Under the pieces are notes generated by a model, which was not told where the DNA came from, did not search any database, and saw nothing but the letters and a program-made list of their open reading frames with translations. Below, piece after piece: positions 1 to 5,479 of a DNA stretch of 8,122 nucleotides. Origin of the DNA: Methylacidiphilum sp. Its GTDB lineage: Bacteria; Verrucomicrobiota; Verrucomicrobiia; CAIQCK01. The position numbers were made by a program, and so were the translations under genes. The stretch lies in contig DYDC01000008.1 of the NCBI GenBank assembly GCA_020718125.1, forward strand, positions 14,546 through 22,667. The letters run 5' to 3'. Within the stretch, counting starts at the first letter, position 1. Each line of letters starts with the position of its first letter.

Positions 1-1
1 A

Positions 2-1306
2 CTGCAGTCGGTCTTCAAGAACCTGCGCGGCTTCGGCAAGCTCAGCGAGAGGAACATCGCCGACGCGTTGCGCGAGGTGCGGATGGCGTTGCTGGAGGCC
101 GATGTCAACTTCAAGGTCGCCCGCGACTTCATCGAGTCGGTCAAGGCGAAGGCCGTCGGCCACGAGGTGCTCGACTCCATCACGCCCGGCCAGCAGGTCG
201 TCAAGATCATCCACGACGAACTGGTCGCGTTGATGGGCGCGAGCCAGTCCGGATTGGACCTGCGCGGCTCGCCGACCGTCTTCCTGCTCTGCGGCCTGCA
301 CGGCTGCGGTAAGACCACCACCGCCGGCAAACTGGCCCGTCTGCTGGCGAAACAGGGCCGCAAAGCGATGCTGGTGGCGTGCGATGTCTATCGGCCCGCG
401 GCGGTCACGCAACTCCAGACCCTCGGCAAACAACTTGGCCTCGCGGTGTATGCCGAGCCGGACGAGAAGGACGTGCTCAAGATCGCCCGCGGGGCGCTCG
501 CGGCGGCCGAGCAGCAGCAGTGCAACCTGCTCATTTTCGACACCGCCGGCCGATTGCAGATTGACGAGCCGCTGGTGCAGGAACTGGTCCATCTGCGCGA
601 TCAGGTGAAGCCGCAGGAGATCCTCTTGGTGGCCGATTCCGCCACCGGCCAACAGGCGGTGGACATCGCCAGCCACTTCGACAAGGCGCTCGGCCTTACC
701 GGTATCATCCTGACCAAGCTCGACGGTGACACGCGCGGCGGCGCGGCGCTTTCGATGCGGCAGGTCACCGGCAAGCCCATCAAGTTGGTCGGCGTCGGCG
801 AGAAGCTGGAGGACTTGGAGCCTTTCCATCCCGACCGGATGGTGTCCCGCATCCTGGGCATGGGCGACGTGGTCAGCCTCGTCGAGAAGGCCCAGGAGAT
901 GGTGGATGTCTCGCAGGCGGAGAAACTTCAGGAAAAGCTGCGCAAAGCCGAGTTGAATCTGGAGGATTTTCTGGAGCAGATGCAGCAGATCAAGAAGATG
1001 GGGCCGCTAGAGAATCTGCTTGGCATGTTGCCCGGCATGAGTAACATTCGCGGGCTTTCGGTCGAAGACAAACAGTTGAAACGCATGGAGGCGATCATCC
1101 TCTCGATGACGCCCCAGGAGCGTCGGCGGCCCGACATGGTGGACGGCCGCCGCAGACAACGCATCGCCCGTGGCAGCGGCGCCACCGTTGCCGACGTCAA
1201 CCACCTGCTGAAGCAGTTCGCGGCGATGAAGCAAATGATGAAACAAATGCCACGCATGAGCCGGCAGATGGGCCGGATGGCGGGCTTGAAGCTGAAAGCG
1301 CGCTGA
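2..1306 (+). CDS. ffh: Signal recognition particle GTPase Ffh (SRP54), 5' end cut by the window
   Basis: Ffh binds 4.5S RNA and signal peptides emerging from the ribosome, and docks with FtsY to deliver inner-membrane proteins. The frame is open from base 2, and 434 residues are visible. The first ones (LQSVFKNLRG) match the usual Ffh N-terminus, so only about 8-10 residues including the start are missing; the in-frame TTG at 68 is not the start. In visible numbering there is an N-domain (1-90), a P-loop GLHGCGKTT (98-106), DTAGRL (180-185), TKLDGD (238-243) and GVGEKLEDLEPF (264-275). The methionine-rich M-domain begins near 310, with LPGM, the RNA-binding helix RIARGSG and a Met-rich tail. 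The P-loop reads HGCGK where QGSGK is more usual, a mild variation that keeps the Lys-Thr. Total length would be about 443 residues, normal for the family. It leads the translation cluster, 48 nt before rpsP. Confidence 0.97.
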   Translation: MQSVFKNLRGFGKLSERNIADALREVRMALLEADVNFKVARDFIESVKAKAVGHEVLDSITPGQQVVKIIHDELVALMGASQSGLDLRGSPTVFLLCGLHGCGKTTTAGKLARLLAKQGRKAMLVACDVYRPAAVTQLQTLGKQLGLAVYAEPDEKDVLKIARGALAAAEQQQCNLLIFDTAGRLQIDEPLVQELVHLRDQVKPQEILLVADSATGQQAVDIASHFDKALGLTGIILTKLDGDTRGGAALSMRQVTGKPIKLVGVGEKLEDLEPFHPDRMVSRILGMGDVVSLVEKAQEMVDVSQAEKLQEKLRKAELNLEDFLEQMQQIKKMGPLENLLGMLPGMSNIRGLSVEDKQLKRMEAIILSMTPQERRRPDMVDGRRRQRIARGSGATVADVNHLLKQFAAMKQMMKQMPRMSRQMGRMAGLKLKAR

Positions 1307-1343
1307 GGCCGTGGTTGGCCGGCGCGCGCAGTGGACGTAACGC

Positions 1344-1348
1344 AGGAG
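1344..1348 (+). promoter_or_regulatory. Shine-Dalgarno site of rpsP
   Basis: AGGAG lies 6 nt before the ATG at 1355. It is the clearest ribosome-binding site in the window. It fixes the rpsP start and excludes the in-frame GTG at 1331, which would add eight residues not found in S16 proteins. Confidence 0.8.
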
Positions 1349-1354
1349 ATATAC

Positions 1355-1636
1355 ATGGCGGTTTCGATTCGGTTAACGCGAATTGGCGGCAAGAACGACC
1401 CGTGCTATCGCATTGTGGTCAAGCCATTGCGCTCCGCGCGCGACGGCAAGTTCATCGAGGCGATCGGCGCCTACGACCCGCGCAAGAAGGACAACAACTG
1501 CAAGGTCAACCTCGAGCGCGTGGATTACTGGCTCAAGAGCGGCGCGCAGCCGACCGAGACGGTCGCCACGCTGATCCGCCGCGCCCGCAAGCAGGCCGCC
1601 GCGGCCCCCGTCGAGGCGGAAGCAAAGGTTGCCTGA
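1355..1636 (+). CDS. rpsP: 30S ribosomal protein S16
   Basis: S16 is a small primary-binding protein of the 30S subunit that helps 16S rRNA fold. The 93-residue product starts MAVSIRLTRIG and contains the family pattern of an R-rich N-terminus, YRIVV (about 18-22), SxRDGKFIEAIGAYDP (27-42) and the VDYWLKSGAQPT segment (56-67). The core is complete; the last 15 or so residues form an Ala/Glu/Lys-rich tail, as in many S16 proteins. The ATG start follows a good Shine-Dalgarno site. It sits between ffh and khpA, as in many bacteria, and is probably co-transcribed with them. Confidence 0.97.
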   Translation: MAVSIRLTRIGGKNDPCYRIVVKPLRSARDGKFIEAIGAYDPRKKDNNCKVNLERVDYWLKSGAQPTETVATLIRRARKQAAAAPVEAEAKVA

Positions 1637-1644
1637 CCCTTCGC

Positions 1645-1679
1645 GCCGCCCGCCCGATGTCGTGCGACGCGGGGGCGGC
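1645..1679 (+). other. Possible GC-rich hairpin in the rpsP-khpA spacer
   Basis: GCCGCCC (1645-1651) is complementary to GGGCGGC (1673-1679), and GTCG (1659-1662) with CGAC (1665-1668) lies inside. The next bases (CGGTTTGTTG) are only moderately T-rich. It could be a weak terminator or an RNA processing or stability element that separates S16 output from the genes behind it. In such G+C-rich DNA, chance pairing is quite possible. Confidence 0.3.
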
Positions 1680-1703
1680 ACGGTTTGTTGCTGACGACCG
1701 GCG

Positions 1704-2003
1704 ATGAAAGAGCTCGTCGAATACGTGGTCAAGGCCCTCGTGGACCATCCCGAAGCCGCGGTGGTCACCGAGACCGACCGCAACGGCGGCACCGTCATCG
1801 AGTTGAAGGTTCACGCCGACGACATCGGCAAGGTCATCGGAAAGCAAGGCCGCAACTCCGCCGCCATCCGCGCGCTGCTGGCCGCCGCCGCGGGCAAACA
1901 GGGCTGCCGTGTCATGCTCGACATCCTGGAGCCGGATGGCAGCCGTGCCGAGCGGCATGCCGAATCGCACGACGCGCCCGAAGCGCGCCGCGAGAGAGCG
2001 TAG
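1704..2003 (+). CDS. khpA: KH-domain RNA-binding protein KhpA (YlqC/YlqC-like)
   Basis: KhpA is a small single-KH RNA-binding protein. In Gram-positive bacteria it partners with KhpB/Jag and affects cell division and sRNA or mRNA handling; its role in this lineage is inferred only. The 99-residue product begins MKELVEYVVKALVDHPEAA, typical of the family, and has the KH signature VIGKQGR (residues 44-50, GKQG loop), followed by the helix AAIRALLAAAAGKQG. The family is usually about 75-85 residues. Here a charged tail (about 76-99, rich in Glu, Arg, His and Ala) runs past the KH fold. I see no clear Shine-Dalgarno sequence before the ATG. It follows rpsP by 67 nt and precedes trmD by 56 nt, which is where rimM would usually lie. 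Confidence 0.9.
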   Translation: MKELVEYVVKALVDHPEAAVVTETDRNGGTVIELKVHADDIGKVIGKQGRNSAAIRALLAAAAGKQGCRVMLDILEPDGSRAERHAESHDAPEARRERA

Positions 2004-2059
2004 CGAGCACAAACGACAGGGCATGGGAAGCCACTGATTCCGCGGCGGCTGAAAACGCC

Positions 2060-2749
2060 ATGAGGTTCGACATCCTGACCATTTTCCCCGGCATGTTCCG
2101 CGGCCCGCTGGAGGAGAGCATCCTCAAGCGGGCGCAGGAAAAGAAGCTGGTCGAGATCGCGGTCCATGACCTGCGGAAGTGGGCGCGCGACAAGCACAAC
2201 ACGACCGACGACCGGCCGTTCGGTGGTGGTCCCGGGATGCTGATGAAGCCGGAACCGATCTTTGAAGCGGTGGAAGACCTGAAGCGCGACGCGCCCACGG
2301 CCCGCGTGGTGCTGCTGACGCCACAGGGACGCAAGTTCAGCCAGCAGGTGGCCCAGGAGCTGGCCCAGCAGAAGCATCTGGCGCTGGTCTGCGGCCATTA
2401 CGAGGGCGTGGACGAACGGGTGCGCACGGCGCTGGTGGACGACGAGATTTCCATCGGAGATTACGTCTTGACCAACGGCGCATTGGCCGCCATCGTGGTC
2501 GTGGATGCCGTCGCCCGGCTGGTGCCGGGGGTGCTCGGCCACGCCGACAGCGCCAAGGACGAGTCCTTCACTGGCGGCGGGCTTGAATACCCGCAATACA
2601 CGCGGCCGGCGGAGTTTCGCGGCATGAAGGTGCCCGAAGTGCTGGTCAGCGGCGACCATGCGGCCATCGCCCGTTGGCGTGCGGAGCAAAGCCGCCAGCG
2701 CACGCGCGAGCGGCGGCCGGATTTGTTGAACGAAAGGAAGGCGAAGTAG
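2060..2749 (+). CDS. trmD: tRNA (guanine37-N1)-methyltransferase TrmD
   Basis: TrmD uses S-adenosylmethionine to make m1G37 next to the anticodon of tRNAs reading CNN-type codons, which prevents +1 frameshifting. The 229-residue product is complete, starting MRFDILTIFP. Visible motifs are DDRPFGGGPGMLMKPEPI (50-67), the SAM-binding trefoil-knot segments GHYEGVDERV (112-121) and SIGDYVLTNG (131-140), ARLVPGVLG (152-160), and LEYPQYTRP (175-183). The general-base position, usually Asp in a DSF motif, aligns with Glu168 in DESF; I believe this variant occurs in other TrmD proteins. The following GGGLEY is slightly unlike the common DGLLEY. The frame is also open upstream to 1685, but that part overlaps khpA in another frame and has no TrmD similarity, so the ATG at 2060 is the start. 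No Shine-Dalgarno site is evident. Confidence 0.96.
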   Translation: MRFDILTIFPGMFRGPLEESILKRAQEKKLVEIAVHDLRKWARDKHNTTDDRPFGGGPGMLMKPEPIFEAVEDLKRDAPTARVVLLTPQGRKFSQQVAQELAQQKHLALVCGHYEGVDERVRTALVDDEISIGDYVLTNGALAAIVVVDAVARLVPGVLGHADSAKDESFTGGGLEYPQYTRPAEFRGMKVPEVLVSGDHAAIARWRAEQSRQRTRERRPDLLNERKAK

Positions 2750-2755
2750 AAGTGG

Positions 2756-2774
2756 CATGGGCGCGCAGCCCATG
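2756..2774 (+). terminator. Perfect 7-bp hairpin between trmD and rplS, terminator- or attenuator-like
   Basis: CATGGGC (2756-2762) and GCCCATG (2768-2774) form a perfect stem with a 5-nt loop (GCGCA), followed by ATTGTTTAC. The trailing T-run is interrupted, so it may be a weak terminator, an attenuator or an RNA-processing site that tunes rplS relative to trmD. In other bacteria the ribosomal and modifying enzymes of this operon are made in very different amounts. The two ATGs within it (2757, 2772) are part of the stem rather than starts of L19. Confidence 0.5.
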
Positions 2775-2798
2775 ATTGTTTACAGAACAGGTGCGAAC

Positions 2799-3248
2799 AT
2801 GAACATCATCGAAGCGATCACACAAGAGCAGTTGAAGAGCGACCGCGGCAACTTTAACGTCGGCGACACCGTCGTGGTCCACACCAAGGTCGTCGAGGCC
2901 GACGGCAAGGAGCGCATCCAGCTCTTCACGGGCGTCGTGATCGGCCGTCGCGGCCGTGGCATCAGCGAGACGTTCACCGTCCGCCGCATCAGCTACGGCG
3001 AAGGCGTCGAGCGCGTGTTCCACCTCCATTCCCCCCGCATCGAGAAGATCGAGGTCGAGCGCGAAGGCGCCGCCCGCCGCGCGAAGCTCAACTACCTCCG
3101 GGGCCGCGTCGGCAAACAGGCCCTCGCCGTGGACGAGAAGGTCATGGTCGAGCAGCAGGCCGCCGCACCCGTGGCGAAGCCGGCTGCTGAAGCGAAGCCG
3201 GCTGCTGAAGCGAAGCCTGCTGCCGCTCCCGCCGAGCCGGCGAAGTAG
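2799..3248 (+). CDS. rplS: 50S ribosomal protein L19
   Basis: L19 sits at the 30S-50S interface and contributes to an intersubunit bridge. The 149-residue product starts MNIIEAITQEQLKSD. It has the family core VGDTVVVHTKV (21-31), GKERIQLFTGVVI (36-48), RRGRGISETFTVRRISYGEGVERVFHLHSP (50-79) and RAKLNYLRGRVGK (94-106). An earlier in-frame ATG at 2757 is rejected because it lies in a hairpin and adds residues foreign to L19; a modest AGG sits 7 nt before the ATG at 2799. After the core, residues 119-149 are an Ala/Pro/Lys/Glu tail built from AKPAAE repeats, longer than the usual ~115-residue protein. Such tails occur in other L19 proteins but vary in sequence. It ends the rpsP cluster. Confidence 0.96.
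   Translation: MNIIEAITQEQLKSDRGNFNVGDTVVVHTKVVEADGKERIQLFTGVVIGRRGRGISETFTVRRISYGEGVERVFHLHSPRIEKIEVEREGAARRAKLNYLRGRVGKQALAVDEKVMVEQQAAAPVAKPAAEAKPAAEAKPAAAPAEPAK
3174..3227 (+). repeat. 18-bp tandem repeat encoding AKPAAE in the L19 tail
   Basis: Two identical 18-bp units (3174-3191 and 3192-3209) starting GCGAAGCCGGCTGCTGAA are followed by a diverged third (3210-3227). The unit is a multiple of three, so copy-number change would lengthen or shorten the Ala/Pro/Lys tail of L19 without breaking the frame. Confidence 0.85.
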
Positions 3249-3260
3249 GCGAACGCAATC

Positions 3261-3350
3261 CGTAATGCGTAATACGTAAGCGGAAGCGTTGAGCGTGAAG
3301 CACGTTTCGCCCACTCATCGCCCGTTACGCGTTACGCGTTACGCGTCACG
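3261..3350 (+). repeat. Inverted-repeat element of 7-nt units between rplS and rnhB
   Basis: The left arm (3261-3279) reads as heptads CGTAATG, CGTAATA, CGTAAG. The right arm (3323-3350) reads CGTTACG three times and then CGTCACG. As RNA, 3261-3279 pairs with 3325-3343 over 19 positions, with one A-C mismatch and two G-U pairs, leaving a loop of about 45 nt. The loop contains the likely rnhB ribosome-binding site and start codon plus a small CGTG-AAG-CACG hairpin (3294-3304). The right arm is read through as part of rnhB. Function is unknown: it could be a REP-like repeat, a terminator for the rplS cluster, or a translation-control structure. Confidence 0.75.
3282..3286 (+). promoter_or_regulatory. 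Likely ribosome-binding site deciding the rnhB start
   Basis: GGAAG lies 8 nt before GTG at 3295 but only 2 nt before TTG at 3289. This favours the GTG as start. No other in-frame start exists before the conserved core, because TAA at 3277 closes the frame upstream. Confidence 0.45.
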
Positions 3351-3975
3351 TCCCAGTTTCCGCTTTGAAAACGCCGCCCGTCGGGCTGGCGCAAAGATCA
3401 TCGCTGGCGTGGACGAGGCCGGGCGTGGCCCGCTCGCCGGCCCGGTCGTGGCTGCCGCGGCGATCCTCCCCGAAGGCTTCAAGCTGCGCGGCCTCAACGA
3501 CTCGAAGCAACTCTCTGCGGAACAACGCAACGAGTTCTACGCGGCGCTCACGGGCGACTCGCGCGTGCAATTTGCCGTCAGTGTCGTTGACGTTGATTGG
3601 ATAGACCGCATCAACATCCTCCGCGCCACTGAGCGCGCGGCAGCCGAGGCGATCAACAAACTTCCCGCGCGGCCCGATCACGTCCTTGTGGACGGCCGAC
3701 CCATGCGCGGCCTGCCGGTCCCCCAGACCGCCATCGTCAAGGGCGACGCTCGCAGCTTCTCCATCGCAGCGGCCTCCGTCATCGCCAAGGTTACGCGCGA
3801 CCGCCTGATGCTGGCGCTGCACGCGCAATATCCCGCCTACGACTTCGCCTCCAACAAGGGCTACCCGACACATGATCATCTCGCCGCCCTGCGCGCCCAT
3901 GGCCCGTGTCCCGTCCACCGCCGCACCTTCGGCCCCGTCCGCGAGCAGTTCGTGCAGGACGAGATGCGTCTGTAG
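3295..3975 (+). CDS. rnhB: Ribonuclease HII
   Basis: RNase HII cuts the RNA strand of RNA-DNA hybrids and starts removal of single ribonucleotides misincorporated in DNA. The product is 226 residues with the GTG start chosen here, or 228 with TTG at 3289. Catalytic acidic residues are visible: D40 and E41 in GVDEAGRGPLAGPV, D133 in VLVDG and D151 in KGDARSFSIAAASVIAKVTRDR. SNKGYPTHDHL (186-196) and the HRRTFGPV end are also typical. Residues 1 to about 22 are not conserved in the family and are partly encoded by the right arm of the 7-nt repeat element (about residues 10-19), so the gene seems to have acquired its start from the repeat. An rplS-rnhB neighbourhood is known from other phyla. 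Function is certain; the exact start is not. Confidence 0.93.
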   Translation: MKHVSPTHRPLRVTRYASRPSFRFENAARRAGAKIIAGVDEAGRGPLAGPVVAAAAILPEGFKLRGLNDSKQLSAEQRNEFYAALTGDSRVQFAVSVVDVDWIDRINILRATERAAAEAINKLPARPDHVLVDGRPMRGLPVPQTAIVKGDARSFSIAAASVIAKVTRDRLMLALHAQYPAYDFASNKGYPTHDHLAALRAHGPCPVHRRTFGPVREQFVQDEMRL

Positions 3976-4046
3976 CCGCAGTTTGGACTTCCCGAAGCCG
4001 TGGCGACCGGCTAGAACATCGCGCGCGACAGAACAGTTTTTGACAG

Positions 4047-4052
4047 AAAGGA
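4047..4052 (+). promoter_or_regulatory. Shine-Dalgarno site of yebC
   Basis: AAAGGA lies 6 nt before the ATG at 4059 and supports that start. The 83-nt gap from rnhB otherwise holds only a 5-bp hairpin (3996-4012) and no convincing promoter. Confidence 0.6.
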
Positions 4053-4058
4053 CCAACC

Positions 4059-4808
4059 ATGTCAGGCCACAGCAGATGGTCAACCATCAAGCACAAGAAG
4101 GGCGCGACGGACGCCAGGCGCGGCAAGGTCTTCTCCAAGCTCGGCAAGGAGATCGCCGTCGCCGCCCGGCTCGGTGGCGGCGATGCCGACATGAACCCGC
4201 GCCTGCGCACCGCGTTGATCAAGGCGCGCGAGGTCAACATGCCCTCCGACAACATTGACCGCGCCATCAAGCGCGGCACGGGCGAGCTGCCCGGCGTGGT
4301 CTATGAGGAGATCACCTACGAGGGTTTTGGTCCCGGCGGCACGGCGCTCATCGTGGACGTGATGACCGACAACAAAAACCGCTCCTCTGCTGAAGTCCGC
4401 AACATGTTCAGCAAGTGCGGCGGCAACATGGGCGGCGGTTCGACCAAGCACCTGTTCCATCGCCGCGGCCACTTCGTCGTGGACAAGTCCAAGGTCAGCG
4501 AGGACGACCTGATGACCCTCGCCCTTGACGCCGGCGCGGAAGACATGACGACGACGGACGCGGGCCACGAGATTACCTGCGAGCCGGGGAAGTTCGACGC
4601 TGTCCAAAAGGCGTTGGAAGCGAAAGGCATCCAGGCCAACCCCGCGGGACTGACTTATCTGGCCCTCAACCCCGTGCCGATTGGCGACGAGGCCACGGCC
4701 CGGGCGATCCTGAGGCTGATGGGCGAGTTGGAAGACCACGACGACGTGCAGAACGTGTATTCCAACTTCGACATCCCGGACGATCTGCTTGCGAAAGCCT
4801 CTGTGTAG
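4059..4808 (+). CDS. yebC: YebC/TACO1 family protein
   Basis: The family is named as a probable transcription regulator, but mitochondrial TACO1 is a translational activator, and recent bacterial work points to the ribosome and relief of stalling at difficult sequences. The 249-residue product is full length. It starts MSGHSRWSTIKHKKGATDARRGK (1-23), the hallmark N-terminus, then GGGDADMNPRLRTALIKAREVNMPSDNIDRAIKRGTGEL (domain I), YEGFGPGGTALIVDVMTDNKNRSSAEVRNMFSKCGGNMG (domain II), and a C-terminal ALDAGAED domain. After the CGGNMG motif it reads GGSTKHLF, where many homologues have a GSVxxxF-type segment; this is a sub-family variation, not a defect. It lies 10 nt before ruvC, and the pair is probably one transcript. 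Linkage of yebC to ruv genes is widespread in bacteria. Confidence 0.95.
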   Translation: MSGHSRWSTIKHKKGATDARRGKVFSKLGKEIAVAARLGGGDADMNPRLRTALIKAREVNMPSDNIDRAIKRGTGELPGVVYEEITYEGFGPGGTALIVDVMTDNKNRSSAEVRNMFSKCGGNMGGGSTKHLFHRRGHFVVDKSKVSEDDLMTLALDAGAEDMTTTDAGHEITCEPGKFDAVQKALEAKGIQANPAGLTYLALNPVPIGDEATARAILRLMGELEDHDDVQNVYSNFDIPDDLLAKASV

Positions 4809-4818
4809 GTTGGCGACG

Positions 4819-5316
4819 ATGAAGATCCTCGGCGTGGATCCCTCGCTCCGGTCCACGGGCTTCGGCGTGATCGAGGCTGCTGGAAACGCGATGCATGGCC
4901 TCACCTTCGGAGAGATCAAGAACAAGCCGTCCGTCTTGCCGTCACGGTGCCTCCTCGACATCCACGACCAGATTCGCGATTGCATCGCCGCCCACAAGCC
5001 TGACGCATTCGTCGTCGAGGGCATCATCTACGTCCAGTCCGCGCGCGTTGCCATCGTCATGGGCCATGCGCGGGCTGCGGCCATCCTCGCCGCGGCCGAG
5101 GCGGGGTTGACAGTGTTCGAATATGCCCCGCGCAAGGTGAAGGCCGCGGTCACGGGTCTTGGCGGCGCGGGCAAACAGCAAGTGGGCCGGATGGTGCGCG
5201 CGCTCCTCGGACTGCCGGAGATTCCACCGCCGGATGCGGCAGATGCACTGGCTGTTGCCATCTGTCATGCGCAGAGCAGTCGTGGTATTGTCGTCGAGCC
5301 AGCAAAAGAAATTTAG
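4819..5316 (+). CDS. ruvC: Crossover junction endodeoxyribonuclease RuvC
   Basis: RuvC is a dimeric, Mg-dependent resolvase that nicks Holliday junctions symmetrically after RuvAB branch migration. The 165-residue product starts MKILGVDPSLRSTGFGV. The four acidic catalytic residues expected for its RNase H-like fold are visible: D7 (GVDPS), E67 (VVEGIIY), D139 and D142 (PPDAADALAVAICH). The YAPRKVKAAVTGLGGAGKQQV segment (102-122) matches the DNA-binding region. The segment after E67 reads YVQSARVAIVMGHARAAAI, where many homologues have F-x-x-N-x-x-S-A-xxLGQARG. An earlier in-frame start at 4789 would overlap the end of yebC and lacks similarity, so the ATG at 4819 is chosen. An AGG overlapping the yebC stop may serve as ribosome-binding site. 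Confidence 0.95.
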   Translation: MKILGVDPSLRSTGFGVIEAAGNAMHGLTFGEIKNKPSVLPSRCLLDIHDQIRDCIAAHKPDAFVVEGIIYVQSARVAIVMGHARAAAILAAAEAGLTVFEYAPRKVKAAVTGLGGAGKQQVGRMVRALLGLPEIPPPDAADALAVAICHAQSSRGIVVEPAKEI

Positions 5317-5321
5317 GAATT

Positions 5322-5470
5322 AAATCCGAAATCCGAATGTCGAAATCCGAAACGAGCAGGCCAGCGACAGGCAAAAACCGGAAACGGGCGATGGATCCGG
5401 AGATGTTCGCTGGTTTTGGATTTCGAGCTTCGGATTTGTTTCGGATTTCGGATTTCGACATTCGGATTTT
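5322..5470 (+). repeat. Large inverted-repeat element of 7-nt units filling the ruvC-ruvA gap
   Basis: The left arm consists of heptads ATCCGAA (5324), ATCCGAA (5331), TGTCGAA (5338) and ATCCGAA (5345). The right arm has TTCGGAT at 5429, 5440, 5447 and 5461, with the variants TTCGAGC (5422) and TTCGACA (5454). Positions 5329-5352 and 5446-5469 are perfectly complementary over 24 bp. The odd unit TGTCGAA faces its exact complement TTCGACA. Inside the 93-nt loop, CCAGCGA (5361-5367) can pair with TCGCTGG (5407-5413). Arms are A+T-richer than the flanking genes. There is no gene in this gap; short frames through it are artefacts of the repeats. Confidence 0.9.
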
Positions 5471-5479
5471 CCATTCGCC

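Noticed and set aside
1811..2773. Long - strand frame of 320 codons opposite khpA and trmD
   Set aside because: It runs antisense to two clearly recognised genes and shows no family motif.
4019..4028. TCGCGCGCGA palindrome with TTTTT nearby, as an rnhB terminator
   Set aside because: A self-complementary alternating CG run with no loop makes a poor hairpin, and the T-run starts eight bases later. It is a simple low-complexity sequence.
4040..4045. TTGACA, a perfect -35 box, before yebC
   Set aside because: It is only 13 nt from the yebC start, leaving no room for a -10 box and transcription start in a normal leader.
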